Assembly: GCF_024198215.1 (NCBI RefSeq)
Contig: NZ_JAKCFA010000035.1
Coordinates: 25,516-89,515, forward strand
Reading direction: 5' to 3'
From: Myxococcus qinghaiensis
Lineage (GTDB): Bacteria; Myxococcota; Myxococcia; Myxococcales; Myxococcaceae
Length of the DNA stretch: 64,000 nucleotides
The notes beneath the pieces were generated by a model, which made no database searches, had not been told where the DNA came from, and saw only the letters and a program-made list of their open reading frames with translations. A program made the position numbers and the translations under genes. This document shows positions 9,033 to 17,864 of the stretch, piece by piece; the stretch's first letter is position 1, and every line of letters begins with the position of its first letter.

Positions 9033-9158
9033 CTGCGTCAGGGCAACGGAGGAAGCAGGCCCTCGGCGTCGCGGGCAGGCCGGCGGCCAGGGCGATTGCG
9101 AGCGACTCTGGCCGTCCCCAACTGTGGCGCGCAGTCCAGTGACTGGGAGGGGGACTTG

Positions 9159-9713
9159 ATGGTTGCCAGGAAGAACACGCGCGCTTCGACGCGCACCCGC
9201 ACGATGACGCCCCGGAAGAAGCGGACGGTGTCCCGCACGCGCAGCACCAAGGCGCGCCGCGTCAGCGCCACGAGTCGGCGCCGCGTGGGGACTCGTGCCA
9301 CCACCGCGAGCAGCAGCAGGTACACGCGGCCCGCGCTGAGAGAGCGCCTCAAGAAGCGCCTCATGGCGGGCACTCGCGGCGGACGCGCGGGGCAGTGGAG
9401 CGCTCGCAAGGCGCAGCTCCTTGCGACGGAGTACGCGAAGGCCGGAGGCGGCTATCGCGGCCGGAAGACGGGGACCCAGAAGTCGCTGACGGCGTGGACC
9501 CGTGAGGAGTGGGGGACGCGGACGGGTGGCACGCGTGCGCGTCGGGGCGCCACCACCGCTCGCTACCTTCCGAAGAAGGCGTGGAGCCGGCTCAGCGCGC
9601 GGCAGAAGCAGTCCACGGACCGCCGCAAGCGCGTGGCGTCACGCCGGGGACAGCAGTACGTGGCGAACACGCCGGCCGCGCGTCGTGCCCGGAAGATGGC
9701 GTCGCGGCGATGA
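9159..9713 (+). CDS. Very basic small protein with a DUF5872-like C-terminal domain
   Basis: 184 aa. ATG 9159 has a strong GGGAGGGGG ribosome-binding site. The first 70 residues are almost only Arg, Lys, Thr and Ser (pI far above 11), like histone tails or ribosomal-protein extensions. The second half contains GQWSARKAQLLATEYAKAGG, then GTQKSLTAWTREEWGT and RYLPKKAWSRLSARQKQSTDRRKR. This series resembles the small domain catalogued as DUF5872 (recalled, not searched). The composition implies nucleic-acid binding; a chromatin-like role is an inference. Not obviously in an operon. Confidence 0.75.
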   Translation: MVARKNTRASTRTRTMTPRKKRTVSRTRSTKARRVSATSRRRVGTRATTASSSRYTRPALRERLKKRLMAGTRGGRAGQWSARKAQLLATEYAKAGGGYRGRKTGTQKSLTAWTREEWGTRTGGTRARRGATTARYLPKKAWSRLSARQKQSTDRRKRVASRRGQQYVANTPAARRARKMASRR

Positions 9714-9724
9714 CGCCCTGGAGG

Positions 9725-9750
9725 TCCGCCGTGCACTGACGCGCGGCGGA
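9725..9750. terminator. Weak hairpin between convergent genes
   Basis: TCCGCCG / CGGCGGA arms separated by 12 nt, placed in the 45-bp gap between the basic-protein gene (+) and ybdD (-). Possible bidirectional terminator; no T-run. Confidence 0.3.
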
Positions 9751-9758
9751 CTCCCGGC

Positions 9759-9962
9759 TCAGCAGCAGCGCCCGCCGCCACCGCGATACCGGGCCGCCAT
9801 GCGCTCGTCGAAGAACTCCTCGTAGCTCATCACTGGACGCTCGGGATGGTGCGAGCGCAGGTGCGCCACGTAGGTGTCGTAGTCGGGGACGCCAATCATC
9901 AGCCGCGCGGTCCTCACGGCCCGGCTCCAGCCCAGCCTCAGCGCCTCTCGAAGCGCGCCCAT
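9759..9962 (-). CDS. ybdD: YbdD/YjiX family protein (CstA partner)
   Basis: 67 aa, the usual size of the YbdD/YjiX family (DUF466), which is nearly always encoded directly after cstA. The conserved core PDYDTYVAHLRSHHPERPVMSYEEFF is present in two parts with FFDERMAARY after it. It starts one base after the cstA stop, so the pair is clearly co-transcribed. The family is thought to be an accessory of CstA-type pyruvate/peptide uptake; the molecular role is not settled. A Gly-Arg-Cys-Cys tail is unusual but not informative. Confidence 0.9.
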   Translation of the reverse strand: MGALREALRLGWSRAVRTARLMIGVPDYDTYVAHLRSHHPERPVMSYEEFFDERMAARYRGGGGRCC

Positions 9963-9963
9963 C

Positions 9964-12039
9964 TCAACCGCCCTCCGACGTCAGAGGGACATAGGGCGTC
10001 TCGTTCGCCGTGGGGACCGAGGAGCGGCGCGCCGCGAGCGCGGAGCGGAGACCGAAGGCCACCGTCGCGAGCACCAGCAGCATGAAGAAGCCAGTGAGGG
10101 CGGCATCCAGGTAGTCGTTGAAGATGATGCGCTGCATGTCCTCCACCGACCGCGCGGGGGAGAGCACCTTGCCGGCGCTGGCCGCGGCCGAGAAATCACG
10201 CGCGTGGGCGACGAAGCTGATGCGCGGGTCTCCGCCGAACACCTTCTGCCAGCCCGCGACGAGCGTGCAGCACACCAGCCACGCGGCGGGGAGGGCGGGA
10301 ATCCACAGGAAGCGCTCGCGCTTCATCTTCACGAAGACGACGCACACCAGGGTCAGCGCGATGGCCGCGAGCATCTGGTTGGCGATGCCGAACAAGGGCC
10401 AGAGCGTGTTGATGCCGCCCAGCGGGTCCACCACGCCTTGATAGAGGAAGTACCCCCAGCCGGCGACACAGAGGGCCGTGGCGATGAGGTTGGCGCCCCA
10501 GGACTCGGTCCGCTTGAGGGGCGCGTACACCAGGCCCGCCAGCTCCTGAATCATGAAGCGGCCCACGCGGGTGCCCGCGTCCACGGTGGTGAGGATGAAC
10601 AGGGCCTCGAAGAGGATGGCGTAGTGGTACCAGAACGCCATCATCCCCTCGCCCGCCACCAGCCCGTGGAGGATCTGCGCCATGCCCACCGCGAGCGTCG
10701 GGGCGCCGCCCGCGCGCGAGAGGATGGAGGACTCGCCGATGTCCTTCGCCGTCTGGGTCAGCACCTCGGGGGTGATGACGAAGCCCCACTCGGTGATGGT
10801 GCGCGCGGCCTGCTCCACCGTCGTCCCAATCAGGGCCGGCGGGGCATTCATGGCGAAGTACACCCCGGGCTGGAGCACCGTCGCGGAGATGAGCGCCATG
10901 ATGGCGACGAAGGCCTCCATCAGCATCGCGCCATAGCCCACCATCTTCGCGTCGCGCTCGTTGGCGAGCATCTTGGGCGTGGTGCCCGACGCGATGAGGG
11001 CGTGCCACCCGGACACCGCGCCGCAGGCGATGGTGATGAACAGGAAGGGGAAGAGGCTGCCGGAGAACACCGGGCCGCTGCCGTCCGTGAAGCGCGTGGT
11101 CGCCGGCATCCGCAGCTCCGGCGCGGCCAGGATGATTCCCACCGCCAGCACCATGACGGTGCCAATCTTGAGGAAGGTGGAGAGGTAGTCGCGAGGCGCC
11201 AGGAGCAGCCACACCGGCAGCACCGACGCGCAGAAGCCGTAGCCGATGAGCAGCCACGCCAGGGCCTTGCTGTCGAAGGTGAAGAAGGGCGCCCACGCGG
11301 CCGACTCTGCGACGCGGCCACCCAGCCAGATGGACAGCATCAGGAGCACGAAGCCGGCCACGGAGACCTCGAGCACGCGGCCCCGTCGGATGTAGCGCAG
11401 GTACAGCCCCATCATCAGGGCGATGGGAATGGTCATCGCGACGGTGAAGGTGCCCCAGGGACTGTGGGTCAGCGCCTTGACGACGACGAGCGCCAGCACC
11501 GCGAGGATGATCATCATGATCATCAACACGCCCACCATCGCCACCACTCCGGCTGCGGGGCCCAGTTCCATGCGGACCATGTCACCCAGGGACTTGCCGT
11601 CGCGGCGGATGGAGAGGAACAGCACGGTGAAGTCCTGCACCGCGCCCGCGAGCACGACGCCCGCGAGAATCCACAGCGTGCCGGGCAGGTAGCCCATCTG
11701 CGCGGCCAGCACGGGGCCCACCAGCGGACCTGCGCCGGCGATGGCGGCGAAGTGGTGGCCGAACAGCACCCACTTGTCCGTGGGCACGTAGTCCAGTCCG
11801 TCATTGTGGCGCAGGGCGGGGGTGGCTCGCGTGGCGTCGAGTCGCAGCGCCTTGTCGGCGATGAATCGGCCATAGAAGCGATAGCCGATGAAGAACACGC
11901 AGACGGAGGCGACCAGCAGCCAGATGGCGTTGATGGACTCCCCCCGGTGCAGCGCCACGGTGCCCAGACAGAAGGCTCCGACGAGCGCGACGAGGGCCCA
12001 CCCCAGCAGGGGGGCGAGGCGGCGTGGCGGGGGACTCAT
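9964..12039 (-). CDS. cstA: Carbon starvation protein A (pyruvate/peptide transporter)
   Basis: 691 aa inner-membrane protein with about 16 hydrophobic segments. Family hallmarks are the N-terminal SINAIWLLVAS / GYRFYGRFIADKALRLD region, LFGHHFAAIAGAGPLVGP, LACGAVSGWHALIASGTTPKM-type CstA motifs (here ITIACGAVSGWHALIASGT) and FEALFILTTVDAGTRVGRF. ATG 12039 is preferred because GGAG lies 9 bases upstream; an in-frame TTG at 12054 is less likely. In E. coli CstA/YjiY proteins import peptides or pyruvate during carbon limitation. Paired with ybdD downstream. Confidence 0.95.
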   Translation of the reverse strand: MSPPPRRLAPLLGWALVALVGAFCLGTVALHRGESINAIWLLVASVCVFFIGYRFYGRFIADKALRLDATRATPALRHNDGLDYVPTDKWVLFGHHFAAIAGAGPLVGPVLAAQMGYLPGTLWILAGVVLAGAVQDFTVLFLSIRRDGKSLGDMVRMELGPAAGVVAMVGVLMIMMIILAVLALVVVKALTHSPWGTFTVAMTIPIALMMGLYLRYIRRGRVLEVSVAGFVLLMLSIWLGGRVAESAAWAPFFTFDSKALAWLLIGYGFCASVLPVWLLLAPRDYLSTFLKIGTVMVLAVGIILAAPELRMPATTRFTDGSGPVFSGSLFPFLFITIACGAVSGWHALIASGTTPKMLANERDAKMVGYGAMLMEAFVAIMALISATVLQPGVYFAMNAPPALIGTTVEQAARTITEWGFVITPEVLTQTAKDIGESSILSRAGGAPTLAVGMAQILHGLVAGEGMMAFWYHYAILFEALFILTTVDAGTRVGRFMIQELAGLVYAPLKRTESWGANLIATALCVAGWGYFLYQGVVDPLGGINTLWPLFGIANQMLAAIALTLVCVVFVKMKRERFLWIPALPAAWLVCCTLVAGWQKVFGGDPRISFVAHARDFSAAASAGKVLSPARSVEDMQRIIFNDYLDAALTGFFMLLVLATVAFGLRSALAARRSSVPTANETPYVPLTSEGG

Positions 12040-12193
12040 GGACGGAAGCTCCAAGGCGGGCTCCCGAAGTCGGAGCGCGGCGAGCTTCCCTGGTAACGCC
12101 GCCCGCCGCGAAGTGCGCGGTGTCCCCTCGGGAGGGGACGTGTTGGCTTCTCCGCACTCGTGGCGGGAATGGCCCCGGTACTGTCCGAGGGGG

Positions 12194-13120
12194 TCAGGCC
12201 GCTTCGGGAGAGGAGGGCCGGAAGTTCGGTGCGACGACGCGGGCGAGCTGGGGCATCCGGCCGTGTTTGCACTCGACGAGGAAGGCGTGGAGTGACTCCG
12301 CGGACAGGCCGTGGAGCATGAGGCGGAAGCCCGCGCGCAGGGTGGTCAGGGGCACCATGGGGTGGCGGTTGTTCACCAGCGCGACGAGTCCTGGGGCCTG
12401 GAGGAGTGTGGCGACGTAGATGGCGATGGTCTCATCCAGTTGCAGGGAGTTGCTCGCGCGCCAGAAGTCCCGGTCGGTGAGGAACAGTTGGTAGACGGGG
12501 GTGAAGACTTCAATCGCGGACTGGAGGTCCAGGAAGTTCGTCCAGCGGTCGGGCATCTCCTCCAGGGGGAACTCATCGGACACGCCGCTGAAGTCGAGCT
12601 GGGTGGGAGGCGCGAGCGTCTTGCCCTGGTCTCTCAGGGCGCGGTTCAGGTGGATGACGAAGTTGAAGAGGTTGAGGTCGTGGTTGAGGAAGATCTCATC
12701 CTTGACGTGCTCCAGGTTGGTCGGGCGGATGGGGTGGGTGGGGACGTTGAGTTCCTTGGCGTTCCGGGCGACGAAGTCGAGGATCTCCGAGCCGACGTGG
12801 AAGTGGCGCAGGATGAGGAAGTTCGCCTCGGGGCTGACCCAGACGCGCAGGCCCCAGGCGAGGAGCCGGTGCAGCCACTTCGACGAGGTGAAGCGGTTGG
12901 GGATGAAGATCTTCATCACCTGGAAGAGGACGATGGAGATCCGCGCGAGGGGCCGGACGACGGGCAGCAGGAACTGGCGTGAGCGTGAGCGCTGGTCCAC
13001 GAGCAGGGCGGCCTTGGTGCGCTCGTGCATGGGCAGGCTGCGGTCCAGGAACAGCGCCACCCAGGGGTCCGGGTCCCTCGGGTCATGCGGTTGATTGTTC
13101 AGCAGCTCGATGGGGTCCAT
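12194..13120 (-). CDS. Conserved protein of unknown function, partner of the KASIII-HDO gene
   Basis: 308 aa. ATG 13120 has AAGAGG upstream. No signal peptide. One hydrophobic stretch (about residues 52-68, VVRPLARISIVLFQVMKIFI) could be membrane-associated. Central residues contain several His/Asp/Glu-rich motifs, e.g. NFLILRHFHVGSEILDF and FLNHDLNLFNFVIHLNRAL, that could form a metal or substrate site. It lies 63 bp downstream of the KASIII-HDO fusion on the same strand, so a shared pathway is likely. I do not recognise the family with confidence. Confidence 0.75.
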   Translation of the reverse strand: MDPIELLNNQPHDPRDPDPWVALFLDRSLPMHERTKAALLVDQRSRSRQFLLPVVRPLARISIVLFQVMKIFIPNRFTSSKWLHRLLAWGLRVWVSPEANFLILRHFHVGSEILDFVARNAKELNVPTHPIRPTNLEHVKDEIFLNHDLNLFNFVIHLNRALRDQGKTLAPPTQLDFSGVSDEFPLEEMPDRWTNFLDLQSAIEVFTPVYQLFLTDRDFWRASNSLQLDETIAIYVATLLQAPGLVALVNNRHPMVPLTTLRAGFRLMLHGLSAESLHAFLVECKHGRMPQLARVVAPNFRPSSPEAA

Positions 13121-13183
13121 GGCGTACCTCTTCACAAGAAGCTTAGCGGTCATGACGCGGGATGCGAGCACCCTCGCCGCACC

Positions 13184-15094
13184 TCAGACGTTCCCCAGCT
13201 CCTCCAACTGGAGCAGGTACAGGCGCGCCGTCACCTTCGCCGTCTTCACGATTCGCGCGGCCAGCTCCGGCGTGAGGATTCCCGAGCCGAGCGCTCCGTC
13301 CAGCCGGTCCAGGTGCGTGGTGTCGTTGTCACCGTGGTACAGGAAGAAGCGCACCTGCTCGTCCTCCAGCGAGAGCTGCTCCCGGATGGCCAGACCCCAG
13401 CGCCGGGCCACGCGGCTTCCCAAGCCCTCGATGATGAACATCGCCCCCAGCAGGTCGAACGGATTCTCCTGGCTGGCGCGATGGAACATCCACGCCGACA
13501 ACGCCTCACTCCCAATGTTCTTCGGCGCCCGGGTGATGGCCTCGTGCGCACCACCCACTGACACGTAGTGCCGCTCCAGCATCTCGTAGTCCCGGTGCTC
13601 GTCCCGCGCGTGGCGGATGAAGGACGAACGCAACGCCAGGTGCTCGGCGGTGATGCTCGACGCCGCGCGGGCAATCCAGCGCGAGCCCTCCACCACCTGC
13701 TGCCGCATGTTGATGAGCAGCTCCCGGTAGTCCTCCACCGTGAACACGCCGCGCGACAGCTTGTCGAGCACTGGCACCCGCTGGAGCTTCGCCTCGAAGT
13801 CCACCCACACATGCGTCAGCTCGCGCACCAGCTTCTCACGGACCGGGTCTCCGCCCTCCTTCGGACTCAAGGGCAGCGGCCCCAAATCCGAGGAGACAGC
13901 ACTCGTGGGAGTCTGCGTGTTCGCCGCCGGAGTCGTGACCCCCACGTCGGGAACGAGTGACCGGGCCGGAGCGACGACCGTGAGCATCGCATAGCAGGCG
14001 ATGAAGCCGCCGCTCTCGGGGACCATGCAGAAGATGCGCTGGCCCGGGCGCACACGCCCCTCGTTCACCAGCTCCTCCAACATCAGGAAGATGGACGCGC
14101 AGCCCGTGTTGCCTCGCGTGGAGAGGTTGCTGAACCAGCGCTCCTCGGGGATGCGCACGCCGCCCCGCTCCAGCAGCTTGACGATGGGCTGCTTGAAGAA
14201 GTGCGAGGAGTAGTGGATGCAGAACCAGTCCACCTCGTCCGGCTTGAGCCGGCCCTGGTCCATCAACGCGAAGAAACCATCCACGCCCAGCGCGACCAAC
14301 GACTCCAGCCGACGGATGTCCTGCTTGATGTTGAAGGCCCCCGTCGCAGCCGCCTCGCCGAACGTCGGCGAGTCAATCCACCCCGGCCCGAAGCCACCAT
14401 CGGCACCCCGGTTCGCGCCCACGTACATGCCCAGCTCGTGCCGGTTCGCGTGCGAGCGGATGTCCATCCACTCCACCTTCAGGCTGGGCCGGGTCGGGTG
14501 CGGTCGGTCCTGCACCACGGCGGCGCCCGCCCCATCCGAGAGCATCCAGCGCAGGAACTCCGCTTCGAAGGGCACGGTGTCCTCCCCCGTGACTTCCTCG
14601 TAGTGGCTGGCCTTCAGCAACCGGCTCACCAGCTCGCTGGCACAGACGACGGCGCGCCGAGCCTCTCCACTGGCGACCTGCAGCGTGGCCGCGCGCAGCG
14701 CCTGCATTCCGCTGGAGCAGATGCCCTGGAGCGACGCCACCTCACACGCGGGCCCTCCCAGCGCGCGGTGCACCTGGCTGGCGAAGCCGGGCAATACCAA
14801 ATCCGCCTGCGTGGTCGCGGTGACGAGCAGGTCCATCTCCCCCAGGGAGATGGGGGAGCGCGCCAACGCATCGTGGATGGCGTGGACCGCCAGGTCCCAG
14901 TTGCGGAACAGGCTGCGCTGCTCCCGGTCGATGGCGTAGTGGCGCTGGGTGATGCCGTTCTGCGACAGGACGCGTGCCCGCGCCCGGGAGGGCCGCCCCC
15001 GGACCTTGCCGAGATAGTCCTCCATCTGGTCGTTGGTGATGGGCTCGCCCGGCAGGAACTTTCCCAGGCTCGTGATGAAGGCGTCGTGGGGCAT
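13184..15094 (-). CDS. 3-oxoacyl-ACP synthase III fused to a haem-oxygenase-like (HDO) domain
   Basis: About 636 aa, two enzymes in one chain. Residues 1-375 are a KASIII condensing enzyme: catalytic Cys126 in QGICSSGMQAL, His294 in IHYSSHF and Asn329 in RGNTGCAS form the Cys-His-Asn triad. After a Thr/Ala/Pro linker (about 385-420), residues 425-636 form an all-helical TenA/haem-oxygenase-like domain with likely diiron ligands: Glu469 (VVEGSRW), His495/Asp498/Glu499 (RHARDEHRDYE), Glu556 and H587-x3-D591-x2-H594 (YHGDNDTTH). HDO enzymes cleave C-C bonds or hydroxylate using O2. Known condensing partners make long-chain ketones or resorcinols; the product here is unknown. ATG 15094 versus 15106 is uncertain. 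Confidence 0.85.
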   Translation of the reverse strand: MPHDAFITSLGKFLPGEPITNDQMEDYLGKVRGRPSRARARVLSQNGITQRHYAIDREQRSLFRNWDLAVHAIHDALARSPISLGEMDLLVTATTQADLVLPGFASQVHRALGGPACEVASLQGICSSGMQALRAATLQVASGEARRAVVCASELVSRLLKASHYEEVTGEDTVPFEAEFLRWMLSDGAGAAVVQDRPHPTRPSLKVEWMDIRSHANRHELGMYVGANRGADGGFGPGWIDSPTFGEAAATGAFNIKQDIRRLESLVALGVDGFFALMDQGRLKPDEVDWFCIHYSSHFFKQPIVKLLERGGVRIPEERWFSNLSTRGNTGCASIFLMLEELVNEGRVRPGQRIFCMVPESGGFIACYAMLTVVAPARSLVPDVGVTTPAANTQTPTSAVSSDLGPLPLSPKEGGDPVREKLVRELTHVWVDFEAKLQRVPVLDKLSRGVFTVEDYRELLINMRQQVVEGSRWIARAASSITAEHLALRSSFIRHARDEHRDYEMLERHYVSVGGAHEAITRAPKNIGSEALSAWMFHRASQENPFDLLGAMFIIEGLGSRVARRWGLAIREQLSLEDEQVRFFLYHGDNDTTHLDRLDGALGSGILTPELAARIVKTAKVTARLYLLQLEELGNV

Positions 15095-15472
15095 GGGCGG
15101 GACCATATGTCGTCGTCCCGCGCGAGTCCCCGTGAGCAGGCGGCGCCAGCCGTCGCGCGTCATCCGCTTTCGAGGTGTCGGCGCCAGGGTTCACCAGGAC
15201 TCGCCCGTCCGCGCACCACGCCGTTCAACGGCGCCAGACGCTCCCCGAGGGCGATGCGCGGCGGACCAGGAACATTCGCCCGAACGCGCGGCCGGAGAAA
15301 TCACGATTTCTGCCCCCTCCTTGCCGGACAGGCGGGCGTCGCGACGTGCAGGCGGGTTTTCACGGCGCCCTGAGGGCCGAGGTGTTTCGCATAGAGTGCT
15401 CCCGCCGAGCACCGCGCCCCGGTTGCGACGACTTGGGGTGGTGGCGCATCGGAACGTGAGGACGGGAGACGC
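15095..15472. other. 378-bp divergent intergenic region
   Basis: Separates the KASIII-HDO gene (-) from the GMC oxidoreductase (+). It should hold promoters for both. Apart from one AT-rich inverted repeat (listed separately) and the GGGAG ribosome-binding site before 15473, I see no RNA gene or ORF I would support. Confidence 0.6.
15296..15311. promoter_or_regulatory. AT-rich inverted repeat, candidate operator
   Basis: AGAAAT-CACG-ATTTCT: perfect 6-bp arms around a 4-bp spacer, conspicuous in a surrounding sequence above 70% GC. Its position in the middle of a divergent promoter region fits a dimeric repressor site controlling the lipid genes on either side. Confidence 0.4.
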
Positions 15473-17110
15473 ATGGACTGCGATTGGCTCATCATCGGCT
15501 CGGGCTTTGGAGGCAGCGTCAGCGCGCTGCGGTTGACCGAGAAGGGCTACCGCGTGGTGATGCTGGAGAAGGGCCAGCGGCTGCTCGCCTCCGACTTCCC
15601 GAAGACGAACTGGGACCTGAAGCGCTGGCTGTGGATGCCCCAGGTGGGCTGGCGCGGCCTGTTCAAGATGACGTTCTTCCGCCACGTCACCGTGCTGTCC
15701 GGTGTGGGGGTGGGCGGAGGCTCGCTCGTCTACGCGAACACGCTGCCCGAGCCGAAGGACGACTTCTTCCAGGCCAACTCGTGGGGACACCTCGCGAACT
15801 GGAAGCAGGAGCTGTCCGGGCACTACCGGACCGCGCGACGGATGCTCGGCGCCACGGCCAATCCGCTCACCACGCTGCCGGACCAGGTGCTCGCGGAGGT
15901 GGGCAAGGACATTGGCCGTGAGGGCTTCGAGCCCTCCACCGTGGCCGTGTACTTCGGCGAGCCGGGCGTCACGGTGAAGGACCCGTACTTCGGCGGAGAG
16001 GGCCCGGAGCGCACCGGCTGCATCGCCTGCGGCGGCTGCATGCTCGGCTGTCGCCACGGCGCGAAGAACACGCTGGACCGCAACTACCTCCACCTCGCGG
16101 AGAAGCGCGGCCTCACGCTGCACGCCGACACCGAGGCCACGTGGGTGCGCCCGCTGCCAGACGGTGGCTACGAGGTGGAGGCGCGCCAGGGCACGGGCCT
16201 GTTCTCCCGGAAGCCGCTGCGCTTCACCGCGCGCAACGTCGTCTTCGCCGGAGGCGTGCTGGGCACCGTGGACCTGCTGCTGCGCTTGAAGGAGCGGCCG
16301 GACGGCCTGCCCCGCCTGTCCGAGCGACTGGGAGACGGCGTGCGCACCAACTCCGAGGCCCTGGTGGGCGTCGTGAGCGGGCGCAAGGACCAGGACCTCT
16401 CCAAGGGCATCGCCATCGGCTCCATCCTGCACACCGACGAGCGCTCGCACCTGGAGCCGGTGCGCTACTCGGCGGGCTCCGGATTCTTCCGCCTGCTGAT
16501 GGCGCCGCAGGTGCGCGGGACGACGATGCTCACGCGCGTGGCGCGGCTCTTCGCCCTGCTCGCGCGGCATCCGGTGCGCTTCCTCAAGGCCTGGTTCGTC
16601 CCGGACTTCGCGCGGCGGACGATGATTCTCCTCTACATGCGCACACTGGAAGGCCACCTGCGCATGCGGCGGCGCAGAGGTCTGCTGACCGGGCTGCGCA
16701 AGGGGCTCACCACGGGCCTGCAGTCGGGCCCCGCGCCCACCTCCAACATGCCGGAGGCGTTCGACCTGGCGAAGCGCGTGTCAGACAAGCTCGACGGCTA
16801 CCCGATGACCATGGTGAGCGAGACCGTGCTGGGCATCCCCACCACCGCGCACATCCTCGGCGGCTGCTGCATGGGCGATTCGCCGCAGACGGGCGTCATC
16901 GACCATCGCCACCGCGTCTTCGGCTACGAGGGCCTGTTCGTCGTGGATGGCTCTGCCATCTCCGCCAACCCGGGCGTCAATCCGTCCCTCACCATCACCG
17001 CGCTCGCCGAGCGCGCGATGACCTTCATCCCGGCCGCGCGCGCGCGCGACGACGTGGAGCCGGCAGCGCCGCCCGCCGTGAAGCAGACGGCGCTGCCACT
17101 GGGACGGTGA
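15473..17110 (+). CDS. GMC-family FAD-dependent oxidoreductase with a four-Cys insertion (cholesterol-oxidase-like)
   Basis: 545 aa. GSGFGG (9-14) binds FAD ADP, VGVGGGSLVYAN (about 78-89) is the GMC substrate/FAD motif, and the C-terminal GGCCMGDSP...GLFVVDGSAI...NPSLTITALAERA is the family's flavin/active-site end. A cysteine cluster C183-x2-C186-x2-C189-x3-C193 (TGCIACGGCMLGC) looks like an Fe-S or structural metal site and is typical of the sterol/alcohol-dehydrogenase-like bacterial subgroup. It probably oxidises a hydrophobic alcohol or sterol. Good GGGAG ribosome-binding site. Its divergent neighbour is the KASIII-HDO fusion. Confidence 0.87.
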   Translation: MDCDWLIIGSGFGGSVSALRLTEKGYRVVMLEKGQRLLASDFPKTNWDLKRWLWMPQVGWRGLFKMTFFRHVTVLSGVGVGGGSLVYANTLPEPKDDFFQANSWGHLANWKQELSGHYRTARRMLGATANPLTTLPDQVLAEVGKDIGREGFEPSTVAVYFGEPGVTVKDPYFGGEGPERTGCIACGGCMLGCRHGAKNTLDRNYLHLAEKRGLTLHADTEATWVRPLPDGGYEVEARQGTGLFSRKPLRFTARNVVFAGGVLGTVDLLLRLKERPDGLPRLSERLGDGVRTNSEALVGVVSGRKDQDLSKGIAIGSILHTDERSHLEPVRYSAGSGFFRLLMAPQVRGTTMLTRVARLFALLARHPVRFLKAWFVPDFARRTMILLYMRTLEGHLRMRRRRGLLTGLRKGLTTGLQSGPAPTSNMPEAFDLAKRVSDKLDGYPMTMVSETVLGIPTTAHILGGCCMGDSPQTGVIDHRHRVFGYEGLFVVDGSAISANPGVNPSLTITALAERAMTFIPAARARDDVEPAAPPAVKQTALPLGR

Positions 17111-17116
17111 GGACGA

Positions 17117-17632
17117 CTACAGGCGGACCTGGAGCTCGTACCGGCGGTTCTTCGCCTTCTTCGCCTCGGTGTTGTCCGGCGTCACCAGCGGACGGTCGGC
17201 GCCGAGCCCCACGGCGATGATTTCGCTCCGGGAGATGCCTCGGGCGACCAGCTCCTTGACGATGGCCTCCGCGCGCTGCTCGCTGAGCTGCTTGTTCTTC
17301 GCGGCGTCACCCGTGGAGTCGGTGTGGCCGGAGACCTCGAACTTGTAGGTCTTCACGCCCGCGCTGGTGAGCTGCTTCTTCGCGTCGATGAGGGCGCTGG
17401 CCAGCTTCTTGAGCTTCCCGTCGCAGCCGGGCGCCAGCTCCGCGGTGCCCGTCTTGAAGCTGCACTGGTTCTTCTTCGCCTCGTCCGTCAGCTTGGTGTT
17501 GACGCGCTTCTCGACGGTGGACTTGCCCGCGTCACCCGCGGCCTTCTTGATGGAATCGAGAGGGCTCTGCGCGGCGGCCACGCCCGGGACGGCCAGCAGC
17601 GACACGGCGATGCACAACGCCTTGAGCTTCAT
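17117..17632 (-). CDS. OmpA-family peptidoglycan-binding periplasmic protein
   Basis: 171 aa; ATG 17632 with AAGGAG upstream. Signal peptide MKLKALCIAVSLLAVPGVAAA. A short Lys-rich N-terminal region is followed by a compact OmpA C-like domain: VSGHTDSTGDAAKNKQLSEQRA and YELQVRL at the end carry the conserved Asp and Arg that bind diaminopimelate in the wall. Two Cys (NQCSF, PGCDG) may form a disulphide. No beta-barrel region, so it is a soluble wall-binding protein. Convergent with the GMC gene, 6 bp apart. Confidence 0.88.
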   Translation of the reverse strand: MKLKALCIAVSLLAVPGVAAAQSPLDSIKKAAGDAGKSTVEKRVNTKLTDEAKKNQCSFKTGTAELAPGCDGKLKKLASALIDAKKQLTSAGVKTYKFEVSGHTDSTGDAAKNKQLSEQRAEAIVKELVARGISRSEIIAVGLGADRPLVTPDNTEAKKAKNRRYELQVRL

Positions 17633-17864
17633 ACGTGGGGACTCCTTGGGTTCCGGTGGTGAGGGGAACCGGTGACGCAGGCTGCCCAGGGAGTCCTCTC
17701 TCGTCCAGCACGACGAGGCCTCCCGGACGACGGAGCCGCCGCCCGCCTGCTGGGGTGGGTGGAGGTGCCCCGGGCCATGGAGGTCCCGGGAAAACTTGCC
17801 TCGGCCCGTGGGCGGAGCAGCATGGACATCCGCAGTCCTTCCACGCAGCGACAGTGAGGCATCC

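Noticed and set aside
10204..12096. 630-codon plus-strand frame over cstA
   Set aside because: Antisense to a clear membrane transporter; His/Asp/Gly-rich noise.
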